Assembly: GCF_023336935.1 (NCBI RefSeq)
Contig: NZ_JAMBLR010000003.1
Coordinates: 248,001 to 312,000, forward strand
DNA: 64,000 nt
From: Phascolarctobacterium sp. ET69
GTDB taxonomy: Bacteria > Bacillota > Negativicutes > Acidaminococcales > Acidaminococcaceae
Direction: 5' to 3'
Shown here in pieces: positions 34,069 through 41,743 of the stretch. The notes under the pieces are model-generated. The model was given only the letters and a program-made list of their open reading frames with translations, did not search any database and was not told where the DNA came from. The position numbers and the translations under genes were made by a program. Numbering within the stretch: the stretch's first letter is position 1; each line of letters opens with the position of its first letter.

Positions 34069-34138
34069 TATGCTAAGTTTTTTATAATAAATGTAGGATT
34101 ACAAATTTTGCTCATTGTTCAATCGCAAAATTAGCATA
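34069..34138. repeat. Inverted repeat C
   Basis: TATGCTAA (34069-34076) and TTAGCATA (34131-34138), with weaker pairing on both sides. It overlaps the dispersed repeat at 34115-34194. Confidence 0.6.
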
Positions 34139-34194
34139 ACTTCGCTGACACAATTATTGCCTTCGCTGCTGCTTGGCACTAATTGGCGGCTCAG
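34115..34194 (-). repeat. Dispersed intergenic repeat, copy 1
   Basis: On the minus strand this 80-base stretch closely matches 37478-37554 on the plus strand. Both contain CGCCAATTAGTGCC, then AGCGAAGGCAATAATTG and GTGTCAGCGAAG without interruption (28 identical bases in all), then ATTTTGCGATTGA. They differ by a few substitutions and a short indel. It sits beside tRNA-Arg. Confidence 0.85.
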
Positions 34195-34201
34195 TAAAAA
34201 T

Positions 34202-34227
34202 AAAAAAACACCGCATATTCTGCGGTG
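34202..34227 (-). terminator. Terminator of tRNA-Arg
   Basis: Minus-strand CACCGCA/TGCGGTG stem followed by a T-run (seven A on the plus strand). Confidence 0.85.
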
Positions 34228-34239
34228 CTGATTTTTAAT

Positions 34240-34316
34240 TGGTGGCCCCGGCAGGATTCGAACCTGCGACCTTTTGATTCGTAGTCAAACGCTCTATCCA
34301 ACTGAGCTACGGAGTC
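34240..34316 (-). tRNA. tRNA-Arg (anticodon ACG)
   Basis: A 77-base tRNA with encoded CCA. Anticodon stem TTTGA/TCAAA presents CTACGAA, giving ACG. D-arm TAGCTCAGTTGGATAGAGC and T-arm GCAGGTTCGAATCCTGC are canonical. The acceptor stem GACTCCG/CGGGGCC has an A2-C71 mismatch and a T4-G69 wobble, which is unusual. Confidence 0.93.
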
Positions 34317-34588
34317 ACATTTGTCATCGCTCTCGCTGCTGACAAATGATATTATACTGGTTATTGGCGGAACTGTCAAGCATAAATTTAAAAATTTTTT
34401 AAAATTTTTTTAGCGGCGGCAGCATGGCTGTTTTGTGTACATTATTTTACTGTTTACAAAAGACGGCAGGTATTTTTATGCATAAATTAACACAGCCTGC
34501 TGCATATTCTATTGACTTTAGTGCATACTTTGCATAAAATTAAAATGTTACAATTATTTTGAAAGCTGTAATAAGGGGAGGATTTTAA

Positions 34589-35977
34589 ATGTCAGTTTCA
34601 TTAGCAATATTAATATTGTATATTGCGGCTCTTTTTGCAATCAGCTGGTATGCTAAAAAACGCAGCGAAGGCGAAGCGGAAAACTATGCCCTTGCCGGGC
34701 GCAAGCTCAACACGCCGCTGATTGCCGTAACCATTATCGGCCTTGCCGTTGGCGGCGCTTCAACCATCGGCGTTTCGGAACATGCCTTCCGCGTTGGCCT
34801 TTCCGCCGGATGGTACACCATTGCCTGGGCGCTTGGCGCCATTGTAATGGGCATGTTCATGGCAAAAAAATACCGCGAACAGAACATTACCACCATTTCG
34901 GAACTTATTGAACGCCATCACGACATGAAAGCTGTTGTGCTGGGCGTATTCTGCCAGATTGTCATTCAGCTGGTTATTATTTCGCTGCAATACATTGCGG
35001 GCGGCAGCATTCTGCACGCCATTATGCCGGATGTATTTGACTTTAAAAGCGGCATGATAGTAAGCGCCATAGTATTCATCGGCATTACTTTCATCGGCGG
35101 CATGTGGTCTGCTTCTCTTTCCAATGTTATGAACATTGTATTAATTTACGTTGGCATTTTAATTGCAACGGTAGTGCAGTTTTACCGCGTCGGCGGAATG
35201 GAAGGGCTGGCTGCATCGCTGCCTGCCGGTGTGCCCTGGTTCAGCTTTACGGAAGGCGTTGGCATGGTAACCATTACCAGCTGGGTAGTAACCTTAATTA
35301 CCGTAAACCTTTCCTTGCAGAGCATTTTGCAGATTTCGCTCGGCGCTAAAGACGCAGAAACGGCTAAAAAAGGCTTTGTGTGGGGCGGCATTATCATGCT
35401 GCCGGTAGGCGTTTTGGCGGCGTTCCTCGGCATTTGCGCCAAGGCAATGTACCCGGATGCTCAGGCTGCGCTTGCACTGCCCGAGGTTATTGTAAGCTTG
35501 CAGCCGCTTCTTGCCGGTATTACCCTTGCGGCGCTGTGGGCAGCCGATGTTTCCACCGCGTGCAACCTGCTTTTATCTGCCGGTACGCTGTTCAGCAACG
35601 ATATTTACAAACGCTTCATTAACCCTGCGGCAGACGGCAGCAGGCAAATTTTAATGACGCGCCTGTGCGTAATGCTTACCGGTTTAATGACACTCGGCCT
35701 TGCCATGACGGTATCGAGCATTTTGGGCACTATTATGATAGGCCTGAGCCTGACGGCGGCGTTTACGGTAATTGTTATCGTGGCGCTGTTTTTCCCGCAG
35801 CACAGCTGCAAAGAAGCAGGCTTCTGGACACTGCTTGCCGGTTTTGTAATGCTTATTTTGTGGCAGTTCTTCCCGGCAGTGCGCATTCTGCCCAACATCA
35901 TTTACATGGAGTGGCTGGTGTGCATTATCGCTTATGCGCTTGTGGCTGTTATTAAGCCCGGCAAAAAAGCGGCGTAA
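34589..35977 (+). CDS. Sodium:solute symporter family protein
   Basis: A 462-residue SSS-family transporter with about 13 helices. It has the N-terminal YALAGRKLNTPLIAVTIIGLAVGGASTIGVSEHAF block and the GGMWSASLSNVMNIVLIYVG region typical of the family. The substrate is unknown. GGGGAGG precedes the ATG. A long AT-rich stretch with no gene lies between it and tRNA-Arg (about 270 bases). Confidence 0.9.
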   Translation: MSVSLAILILYIAALFAISWYAKKRSEGEAENYALAGRKLNTPLIAVTIIGLAVGGASTIGVSEHAFRVGLSAGWYTIAWALGAIVMGMFMAKKYREQNITTISELIERHHDMKAVVLGVFCQIVIQLVIISLQYIAGGSILHAIMPDVFDFKSGMIVSAIVFIGITFIGGMWSASLSNVMNIVLIYVGILIATVVQFYRVGGMEGLAASLPAGVPWFSFTEGVGMVTITSWVVTLITVNLSLQSILQISLGAKDAETAKKGFVWGGIIMLPVGVLAAFLGICAKAMYPDAQAALALPEVIVSLQPLLAGITLAALWAADVSTACNLLLSAGTLFSNDIYKRFINPAADGSRQILMTRLCVMLTGLMTLGLAMTVSSILGTIMIGLSLTAAFTVIVIVALFFPQHSCKEAGFWTLLAGFVMLILWQFFPAVRILPNIIYMEWLVCIIAYALVAVIKPGKKAA

Positions 35978-35989
35978 AACTGTTTAACG

Positions 35990-36016
35990 GCGGCGGGGCC
36001 TACCCGCTGCTTTTTT
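35990..36016 (+). terminator. Terminator of the symporter gene
   Basis: GCGGCGGG/CCCGCTGC stem (one G-T pair) and six T. Confidence 0.8.
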
Positions 36017-36067
36017 ATTTCTGCGGCGTATGGTATACTAATATCAGAAATTTTTTGGGAGGCTGCT

Positions 36068-36358
36068 ATGAAAAATACCGGCATCAATCCTGTTGTAATA
36101 AAAGAAATACGCCAGATGGCACAGCAGTGCGGGCTTGTGCGGGTAATTCTTTTCGGCTCCCGCGCGCGCGGAGATTTTACCAAAGTAAGTGATATTGACC
36201 TTGCCGTTACGGGCGGCAACACTGCGCGGTTTGCGTTGGATATTGAAGAAACGTCAACGCTTTTGTGCTTTGATGTTGTTGATTTGGATAAACCGGTACA
36301 GAAAGAACTTCGGCAGGCCATTGCTGATGAAGGGATAGTGTTGTATGAAAAAGTATGA
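36068..36358 (+). CDS. MNT-family minimal nucleotidyltransferase (antitoxin-type)
   Basis: A 96-residue MNT protein with the exact GSX10DXD catalytic signature (GSRARGDFTKVSDID, residues about 32-46) and a downstream acidic residue in FDVVDLD. Such proteins act with HEPN partners; the MntA type AMPylates the HEPN toxin. The HEPN gene overlaps its end by 14 bases, the typical order for this class. Confidence 0.88.
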   Translation: MKNTGINPVVIKEIRQMAQQCGLVRVILFGSRARGDFTKVSDIDLAVTGGNTARFALDIEETSTLLCFDVVDLDKPVQKELRQAIADEGIVLYEKV

Positions 36359-36731
36359 AAATTTTAAAGCCGCACTGAAAAACCTTAAAGATATTTATGA
36401 TTACGAAGAACCGTACAATAATGTTGTGCTTACGGGGCTGGCGGCATTATACGAAATTTGCTTTGAACAATCATGGAAAGCAATGAAAGAACTGCTTGTA
36501 AACGAAGGCGTTAGCGAAGCGGCAACAGGTTCGCCCAAAAGTATTTTAAAAGCAGCCTATAAGGCCGGGCTGATTGATAATGAACAGCTGTGGCTGGAAG
36601 CTCTTGCCACTCGCAACAATGTGGCGCACGCTTATAACAGCGCCATTGCCCTGCAAATAGTGCGCGATGCCAGGGAAAAATATTACGATATGTTCTGCCG
36701 TTTGGACGAAGTGCTGGCAGGCAGAATTTAA
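36345..36731 (+). CDS. HEPN / HI0074-family nucleotidyltransferase substrate-binding protein
   Basis: A 128-residue helical protein with the HEPN RNase-like motif R-X4-H (RNNVAH, near residue 87) and a tyrosine two residues later (AHAY), the target of AMPylation in MntA-HepT pairs. It resembles the HI0074 family. With the MNT gene it forms a probable toxin-antitoxin module, although the HI0074 branch has not always proved toxic. Confidence 0.85.
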   Translation: MKKYENFKAALKNLKDIYDYEEPYNNVVLTGLAALYEICFEQSWKAMKELLVNEGVSEAATGSPKSILKAAYKAGLIDNEQLWLEALATRNNVAHAYNSAIALQIVRDAREKYYDMFCRLDEVLAGRI

Positions 36732-36760
36732 TCAGCAACGCAAAAATTTATAGACACATA

Positions 36761-36803
36761 AAAAACGCATCCGTGCCCGTTAAAGGATTGGATGCGTTTT
36801 TTT
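36761..36803 (+). terminator. Terminator of the MNT-HEPN module
   Basis: AAAAACGCATCC/GGATGCGTTTTT stem with a 17-base loop; works in both directions. Confidence 0.85.
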
Positions 36804-37067
36804 ATGTATAAAGTTTTCGTGAAATTTTACATTAAAAGATTTTTTTGATGGTTTGTGTTTTTGAATTTAGGTTATTATATTTTTATTTACTTTTTTATTC
36901 ATGTTACTTTTAATTTTGTTTTCGTCTTTGATTATACGTTATCAATTTTTATTTCTTTTTATTATTCATCTTCATTCTTTTGAATGAGCAAAAGAACGAA
37001 GCAAGAAAACTCACGCGGCTGAAAAAATTTAAACGCGGCACACCGAAAGCAATAAAATTTTCCGCGG

Positions 37068-37404
37068 AACTCGCTTCGCTCAAACACCGGTAAAATTTTA
37101 TCGCTTTTCAGTAAATACCGCTAAATTTTTAATGCCGCGCTCTGGCGTAAATCGTACTTTTTAATTGCTTAATTTAGTATATTTTGACATTATGCCGTAC
37201 TTCTCAAATGCTTATTATAAAAAATATAAAAAATGGAACTTATAATTTTTTACTCTTAAAGCCTGCGGCAACATTGCTGTTGTTCATAACAATTTGCCCA
37301 AAGTACGAATTTGGGCGGAGCGCGACTTTCAAAAAAACAGGCGAAAACTTAAAGTAAAAAGGCACTTGCAGCATTTGCCGGAGGGTGTTTGAGCGAAGCG
37401 AGTT
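37068..37404. repeat. Long-range inverted repeat
   Basis: Twenty-one bases beginning AACTCGCTTCGCTCAAACAC (37068-37088) recur exactly as the reverse complement at 37384-37404, and similarity extends outward (GCGG, CCGG). Confidence 0.85.
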
Positions 37405-37423
37405 TCCGCAGGCGCTGCAAGTG
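37362..37423. repeat. Hairpin with 10-bp GC-rich arms
   Basis: CACTTGCAGC near 37362 pairs with GCTGCAAGTG ending near 37423; the right copy of the long-range repeat forms its loop. Confidence 0.7.
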
Positions 37424-37477
37424 GCAAACTGATTTGATACTGAGCCGTTAAGTTTTTTGAGGAGCGAAGGCTTTGGG

Positions 37478-37554
37478 CTGAGTCGCCAATTAGTGCCGAG
37501 TTATAGCGAAGGCAATAATTGTGTCAGCGAAGCTACGCAAATTTTGCGATTGAA
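37478..37554 (+). repeat. Dispersed intergenic repeat, copy 2
   Basis: Plus-strand counterpart of 34115-34194 (see there). It begins CTGAGTCGCCAATTAGTGCC and ends TTTTGCGATTGAAT. The two copies are in opposite orientation, about 3.3 kb apart, flanking the symporter and MNT-HEPN genes. Confidence 0.85.
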
Positions 37555-37763
37555 TAAGGAGCTAAATTTACGTTACCTTAATATTTTGGCCTACAAAAAG
37601 TAATATGAATAAAACCGTAAATCAAAATATAATAACGTAAATACAAAGACGTAACGTAAACAAAAATTAAAAGATAAAAGTAAAATTTTCGCCGCCAGGC
37701 AGGTAATAGCAAATTTTTGCCTAAATAAATAAGTACATTATATTGCATTGGCAGGTGTTTGAA

Positions 37764-38576
37764 ATGGCCAAACAAAGTAACCAGAAAGCAAAATTATTAT
37801 ATTTACAAAAATTTTTAACGGAAGAAACGGATGCACAGCACGGCATTACCATTGCCGGGCTTGTTGACAGGCTTGCAGAAGCAGGCATTGCCGCAGAGCG
37901 CAAAAGCCTTTATGACGATATTGAGGTGCTGCGCGCATTCGGCCTGCAAATTGAAACCGTGCGCGGGCGTGCCAACAGTTATAAATTAACCGGCCGCGTA
38001 TTACAGGCGCAGGAGGTTGTTAAAACCGGTTTGGCATTAAAAGCCGCGGGCGTGGAAGGCGCCGAAGCAATTATTGAAAGTTTGTGCGGCTTGCTGAGCA
38101 AATATGACGCAGAAAGCGTTAAAAACGAACTTGCTGTCGCCGTTATGCCGCAGCAGGATAACTCCACCGGCGCAGAAGCGCAGGAAGCACCGGCAGAAGT
38201 GCTGCCCGAAACCGTACCCGAAGCAGTGACGGCAGAAAACGTAAAAGAAGCTGCGCAGCCGGAAAATGACAAAGCGGAAGAAAAATCTGCACCGGAAGCG
38301 AAAAAAGCAGCTGCCGCTAAAGACGCCAGCGCCGCCGAAACCATTGAGCTGAAATGCGCTGCGGACTTGCAGGACGCTGTGCTGTCTTACCTGGGCGCAG
38401 GGGCTAAAATTGTAAAAGTAAAAAGCAGCGGCGTTGTTATAAAAGCAAAAACCGTAATTAACGAAGATTTTTATGCGCAGCTTATTAAATGGGGGGGCGT
38501 AAAATTAAGCGAGCCTTCGGAACGCCGCAAAGAATTTAAAAAATACTGCAAGAAAATCATCAGCCAGTATAAATAA
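37764..38576 (+). CDS. WYL-type transcriptional regulator lacking the WYL core
   Basis: A 270-residue protein that matches the two ends of a WYL-family regulator. The N-terminal winged helix (about 1-100) includes ERKSLYDDIEVLRAFGL and ETVRGRANSYKL, followed by the usual helical segment to LLSKYDAESVK. Instead of the ligand-binding WYL domain there is an Ala/Glu/Pro-rich low-complexity linker of about 65 residues. The C-terminus (about 200-270; INEDFYAQLIKWGGVKLSEP) fits the WCX domain. Start 37764 has AGGTG upstream; the earlier in-frame TTG has none. The target is unknown; it may control the next gene, 13 bases away. Confidence 0.78.
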   Translation: MAKQSNQKAKLLYLQKFLTEETDAQHGITIAGLVDRLAEAGIAAERKSLYDDIEVLRAFGLQIETVRGRANSYKLTGRVLQAQEVVKTGLALKAAGVEGAEAIIESLCGLLSKYDAESVKNELAVAVMPQQDNSTGAEAQEAPAEVLPETVPEAVTAENVKEAAQPENDKAEEKSAPEAKKAAAAKDASAAETIELKCAADLQDAVLSYLGAGAKIVKVKSSGVVIKAKTVINEDFYAQLIKWGGVKLSEPSERRKEFKKYCKKIISQYK

Positions 38577-38589
38577 CGGAGAGTGAAAA

Positions 38590-38967
38590 ATGGAATTTAT
38601 TGAACCGGACCGCAGTAATTATATTGTATCGGCGCATAAGCCCAATGACGAAGGCGTGCGCGACATAGGCTTTGTTAAGGGCACGTTTTTGGACGGCAGG
38701 CCGTACAGGCTGGAATGCTGGTGCATGGACGAGCTTATTATGGCAAGTGTTTTTTTTGACGAGCGTTATTTGACGGCGTGGAAGCGCCTTGATTTTGCGC
38801 TGCTTTTGGAGCTGGAAGGCGTTTTGCAGTTTAAGGACGGGCCTTATTTGCAGGCAGGGCGCATGAAGGACGGCAAGGGGCGCGGCATTTGGGCCGTTAC
38901 CGTTATGCTTAAAGATGATGATGGGCTGCACGCCGAAGTTTTAACGCCCGTGCAGCGTTACAGGTAG
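38590..38967 (+). CDS. Hypothetical protein, 125 residues
   Basis: I do not recognise this protein. It has no signal peptide or membrane segment. The composition is mixed alpha/beta with a cysteine pair in LECWCMDE and a run of strands (DIGFVKGTFLDGRPYRLECW). GGAGAG precedes the ATG and the gap to the WYL-less regulator gene is 13 bases, so the two are probably co-transcribed and functionally connected. The frame has good codon usage for this genome. Confidence 0.7.
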   Translation: MEFIEPDRSNYIVSAHKPNDEGVRDIGFVKGTFLDGRPYRLECWCMDELIMASVFFDERYLTAWKRLDFALLLELEGVLQFKDGPYLQAGRMKDGKGRGIWAVTVMLKDDDGLHAEVLTPVQRYR

Positions 38968-39002
38968 CTTAGCAATTACAGGCAATAATTTTCTTGTTTT
39001 AA

Positions 39003-39025
39003 TTGACAAGTTAATATACTACAAT
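39003..39025 (+). promoter_or_regulatory. Possible promoter of the RNA leader
   Basis: TTGACA at 39003 is a perfect -35, but TATACT (39015) and TACAAT (39020) are too close to it and TTACAA (39028) is 19 bases away. TTGTTT at 38994 with TATACT would give 15 bases. A promoter is likely here, its exact form is not clear. Confidence 0.4.
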
Positions 39026-39049
39026 TCTTACAATTTGAAAGGAAAGTTA

Positions 39050-39275
39050 AAAGAGTCTTTTCAAAGCGATTATTACGGACCACTCTTTAAGAGTTAAGGC
39101 CATACGGACAGCCGGGTCCACTGCCGATTGACTGCTTTGGGCAGTCCTATTGATTGAGTTAAAAGCTCGAATTTTATAAGTTGGTTATCCATAACTGAAA
39201 TGCGCCAGTGCGCAAACTTGTGAAACGGTCAATACGAGTAGTAAAAGTATAATTGCTATATAGACTCTGACTTAA
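39050..39275 (+). ncRNA. Structured RNA leader of unassigned family
   Basis: A non-coding stretch of about 220 bases whose ends pair perfectly (AGAGTCT 39052-39058 with AGACTCT 39262-39268). Inside are further hairpins: GGACC/GGTCC (39077/39115) enclosing ACTC/GAGT and GGC/GCC; ACTGC/GCAGT (39131/39141); GTTA/TAAC near 39184; GCGC/GCGC (39202/39210). It therefore folds as a multi-branched junction closed by one helix, like a riboswitch aptamer. A terminator (39342-39378) follows before the spermidine operon. It does not match the riboswitch consensus sequences I know (lysine, SAM, cobalamin, M-box, guanidine, T-box). Confidence 0.6.
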
Positions 39276-39341
39276 TCCGAAAGCATATACGCCTTTTTTG
39301 CCTTTATACTTGTTGGCAGAAGGGCTTGAATTTTGGCTGAG

Positions 39342-39378
39342 AACGCAAGTTGTGCATTAGCACGGCTTGCGTTTTTTT
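39342..39378 (+). terminator. Intrinsic terminator between RNA leader and speA
   Basis: AACGCAAG/CTTGCGTT stem with an inner GTGC-ATTA-GCAC helix and seven T. It lies 32 bases before the speA start, so it must be read through for operon expression, or the operon has its own promoter after it. Confidence 0.9.
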
Positions 39379-39409
39379 GTTTTGCGTAACCGCCGGGAGG
39401 GTGAAAAGA

Positions 39410-40870
39410 TTGAGGAATAAACGTAACGGTTTAGACCAGAGCCGCGCGCCGATTTACGAAGCGCTGGAGAACTTCCGCCGGATGAGGGTGGTGCCCTTTG
39501 ATGTGCCGGGGCATAAGCGCGGGCGCGGCAACCCGGAGCTGACGGCGTTTTTGGGGCAGGCCTGCGTGGGCGTGGACGTGAACAGCATGAAGCCGCTGGA
39601 TAACCTGTGCCATCCGGTTTCTGTTATCCGCGAGGCGGAGGAGCTGGCGGCGGATGCTTTTGGCGCAGCGCACGCCTTTTTAATGGTAGGCGGCACTACA
39701 AGCTCGGTGCAGAGCATGGTGCTCTCTTCCTGCAAACGCGGGGATGAAATTATTTTGCCGCGCAACGTGCATAAAAGCGTTATTAACGCGCTGGTGCTGT
39801 GCGGCGCGGTGCCGGTGTACGTTAACCCGGAGGTAGACCAGCGCTTGGGCATATCGCTCGGCATGAAGCGCGAACAGGTAGCCAAAGCGATTGCCGAACA
39901 TCCCAAAGCCGTTGCGGTTTTGGTGAACAACCCAACTTATTACGGCATTTGCAGCGATTTGCGCGCTATTGTAAAAATGGCGCACGACGCCGGTATGCTG
40001 TGTTTGGTGGATGAAGCGCACGGCACGCATTTTTATTTCGGCAGCGGCCTGCCGGTATCGGCCATGGAAGCCGGTGCGGATATGGCGTCGGTATCCATGC
40101 ACAAAAGCGGCGGCAGCCTTACGCAGTCCAGCCTGCTGCTGACGGGGCCGAACATTCACGCCGGTTATGTACGGCAGATTATTAACCTTACACAGACCAC
40201 TTCGGGCAGCTACCTTTTAATGTCCAGCCTTGACATCAGCCGCCGCAACTTAGCTTTGCGCGGACGCAAGGTGTTTCACCAGGTGGCGGATATGGCGGAA
40301 TACGCCCGCCGCGAGATTAACGCCGTGGGCGGCTATTATGCTTTTGGGCGCGAGCTGATGAACGGCAATTCCGTATTTGATTTTGACACCACCAAGCTGA
40401 GCGTGCATACGCTGGATATTGGGCTGGCGGGCATTGAAGTGTATGACATTCTGCGCGACGAGTATGACATACAAATTGAGTTCGGCGACATCGGCAACAT
40501 TTTGGCTTATCTTTCCATGGGTGACAGGCCGCAGGAGCTGGAACGCCTGGTGAGCGCGCTGGCGGAGATACGCCGCCGCTACCAAAAGGACGCCACCGGC
40601 ATGCTGACGCAGGAATACATTGAGCCGGAGGTTGTTACCAGCCCGCAGGAAGCGTTTTACGCGCCGAAAATCAGCGTGCCGCTGGCAGAAAGCGAAGGGC
40701 GCGTGTGCAGCGAATTTGTAATGTGCTATCCGCCGGGTATACCTATTTTGGCGCCGGGCGAGCGCATTACCGGCGAAATTTTGGAACATATCGGCTATGC
40801 CAAGGAAAAAGGCTGCAGCATGACGGGTTCAGAAGACCCGGATTTAACACGGATTAACGTGCTGGAATAA
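39410..40870 (+). CDS. speA: Arginine/ornithine/lysine decarboxylase (PLP fold I), probable arginine decarboxylase
   Basis: A 486-residue Orn/Lys/Arg decarboxylase of the short Firmicute type. The PLP lysine is in SMHKSGGSLTQ, and the cofactor pocket includes VDEAHGTHF and VGGTTSSVQSM. A small C-terminal domain ends GYAKEKGCSMTGSEDP. The agmatinase downstream indicates arginine as substrate. The start is TTG at 39410, placed 8 bases after GGGAGG; upstream extensions would enter the terminator. Confidence 0.87.
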   Translation: MRNKRNGLDQSRAPIYEALENFRRMRVVPFDVPGHKRGRGNPELTAFLGQACVGVDVNSMKPLDNLCHPVSVIREAEELAADAFGAAHAFLMVGGTTSSVQSMVLSSCKRGDEIILPRNVHKSVINALVLCGAVPVYVNPEVDQRLGISLGMKREQVAKAIAEHPKAVAVLVNNPTYYGICSDLRAIVKMAHDAGMLCLVDEAHGTHFYFGSGLPVSAMEAGADMASVSMHKSGGSLTQSSLLLTGPNIHAGYVRQIINLTQTTSGSYLLMSSLDISRRNLALRGRKVFHQVADMAEYARREINAVGGYYAFGRELMNGNSVFDFDTTKLSVHTLDIGLAGIEVYDILRDEYDIQIEFGDIGNILAYLSMGDRPQELERLVSALAEIRRRYQKDATGMLTQEYIEPEVVTSPQEAFYAPKISVPLAESEGRVCSEFVMCYPPGIPILAPGERITGEILEHIGYAKEKGCSMTGSEDPDLTRINVLE

Positions 40871-40885
40871 AGGAGGCGGCAAAAA

Positions 40886-41740
40886 ATGGAAATGTGGTTC
40901 AGTGAGTTTCATACCCCGGACGTAAAGCACAGTATTAGGGTTAACAGGCATTTATATTCCAAACAGAGCGATTACCAGCGCATAGACATTTTTGAAACGC
41001 CGGAGTTTGGGCGCGTGCTGACCCTTGACGGCAACGTGATGCTGACTGAAAGGGACGAATTTATTTACGATGAGATGATTACCCATGTGCCGATGGCGGT
41101 GCATCAGGGCATTAAAGATATTTTGGTTATCGGCGCGGGCGACGGCGGCGTTGTGCGCGAGCTGACGCGCTACGACCGTGTGCGCCGCATTGACTTGGTG
41201 GAGATGGACCCACAGGTGGTGGAAGCCTGCCGTACCTATCTGCCCAGCAATGCCTGCCGCATGGATGACCGCCGCGTGCATATTTATTTCGGCAACGCGC
41301 TGAAATTTATCCGCCGCTGCGAGGAAGAATACGATTTGATTATTGTGGATTCCACCGACCCGTTCGGGCCTTCGGAAGGGCTGTTTACGCGTGAGTTTTA
41401 CGGCAGTTGCTTTAACGCGCTGCGCGAGGACGGCATTATGGTGAACCAGCAGGGCAGTCCGTTTTATGCGGAGGACGCTGCGGCTATGCAGCGCAGCCAT
41501 AAACGCATTGCCAGCACCTTCCCCATCAGCAAGGTGTACCAGGCGCATATCCCTACTTATGCCGCCGGTTACTGGCTGTTTGGCTTTGCCAGCAAAAAAT
41601 ACCACCCCATGGACGATTTGGACAGCGAGGCGTGGAACGCTTTGAATATGCACACCCGTTACTACACTACGCGGCTGCATAAAGGGGCGTTTTGCCTGCC
41701 CGCATTTTTGGAAGAAATGCTGAAAGAAGTGGAGGACTGA
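40886..41740 (+). CDS. speE: Spermidine synthase
   Basis: A 284-residue polyamine aminopropyltransferase. The decarboxylated-SAM site is IGAGDGGVVRELTRY and the catalytic aspartate region is IIVDSTDPFGPSEGLF. The N-terminal beta domain (WFSEFHTPDVKHSIRV...TLDGNVMLTERDEF) is typical. It transfers an aminopropyl group from decarboxylated SAM to putrescine. No SAM decarboxylase gene (speD) is visible in the window. GGAGGC precedes the ATG. Confidence 0.94.
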   Translation: MEMWFSEFHTPDVKHSIRVNRHLYSKQSDYQRIDIFETPEFGRVLTLDGNVMLTERDEFIYDEMITHVPMAVHQGIKDILVIGAGDGGVVRELTRYDRVRRIDLVEMDPQVVEACRTYLPSNACRMDDRRVHIYFGNALKFIRRCEEEYDLIIVDSTDPFGPSEGLFTREFYGSCFNALREDGIMVNQQGSPFYAEDAAAMQRSHKRIASTFPISKVYQAHIPTYAAGYWLFGFASKKYHPMDDLDSEAWNALNMHTRYYTTRLHKGAFCLPAFLEEMLKEVED

Positions 41741-41743
41741 GCC

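Larger units (their letters stand above)
36804..37763. other. Gene-poor intergenic region of about 960 bases
   Basis: I see no supportable coding sequence here; the few ORFs are AT-rich and lack ribosome-binding sites. The first 150 bases are strongly T-rich. From about 36,990 on there are GC-rich patches, several inverted repeats (37068/37384, 37296/37310, 37362/37414) and the dispersed repeat at 37478-37554. The last 200 bases are again AT-rich. Confidence 0.7.

Noticed and set aside
34191-34379. 62-codon ORF across tRNA-Arg
   Set aside because: It is the tRNA read as codons.
37578-37775. 65-codon minus-strand ORF
   Set aside because: Tyr/Phe/Ile-rich product of AT-rich intergenic DNA with no ribosome-binding site.
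39050-39275. Lysine riboswitch, T-box or 6S RNA for the speA leader
   Set aside because: None of the conserved cores (for T-box also the GGTACCGCG-type antiterminator) could be found; kept as unassigned.
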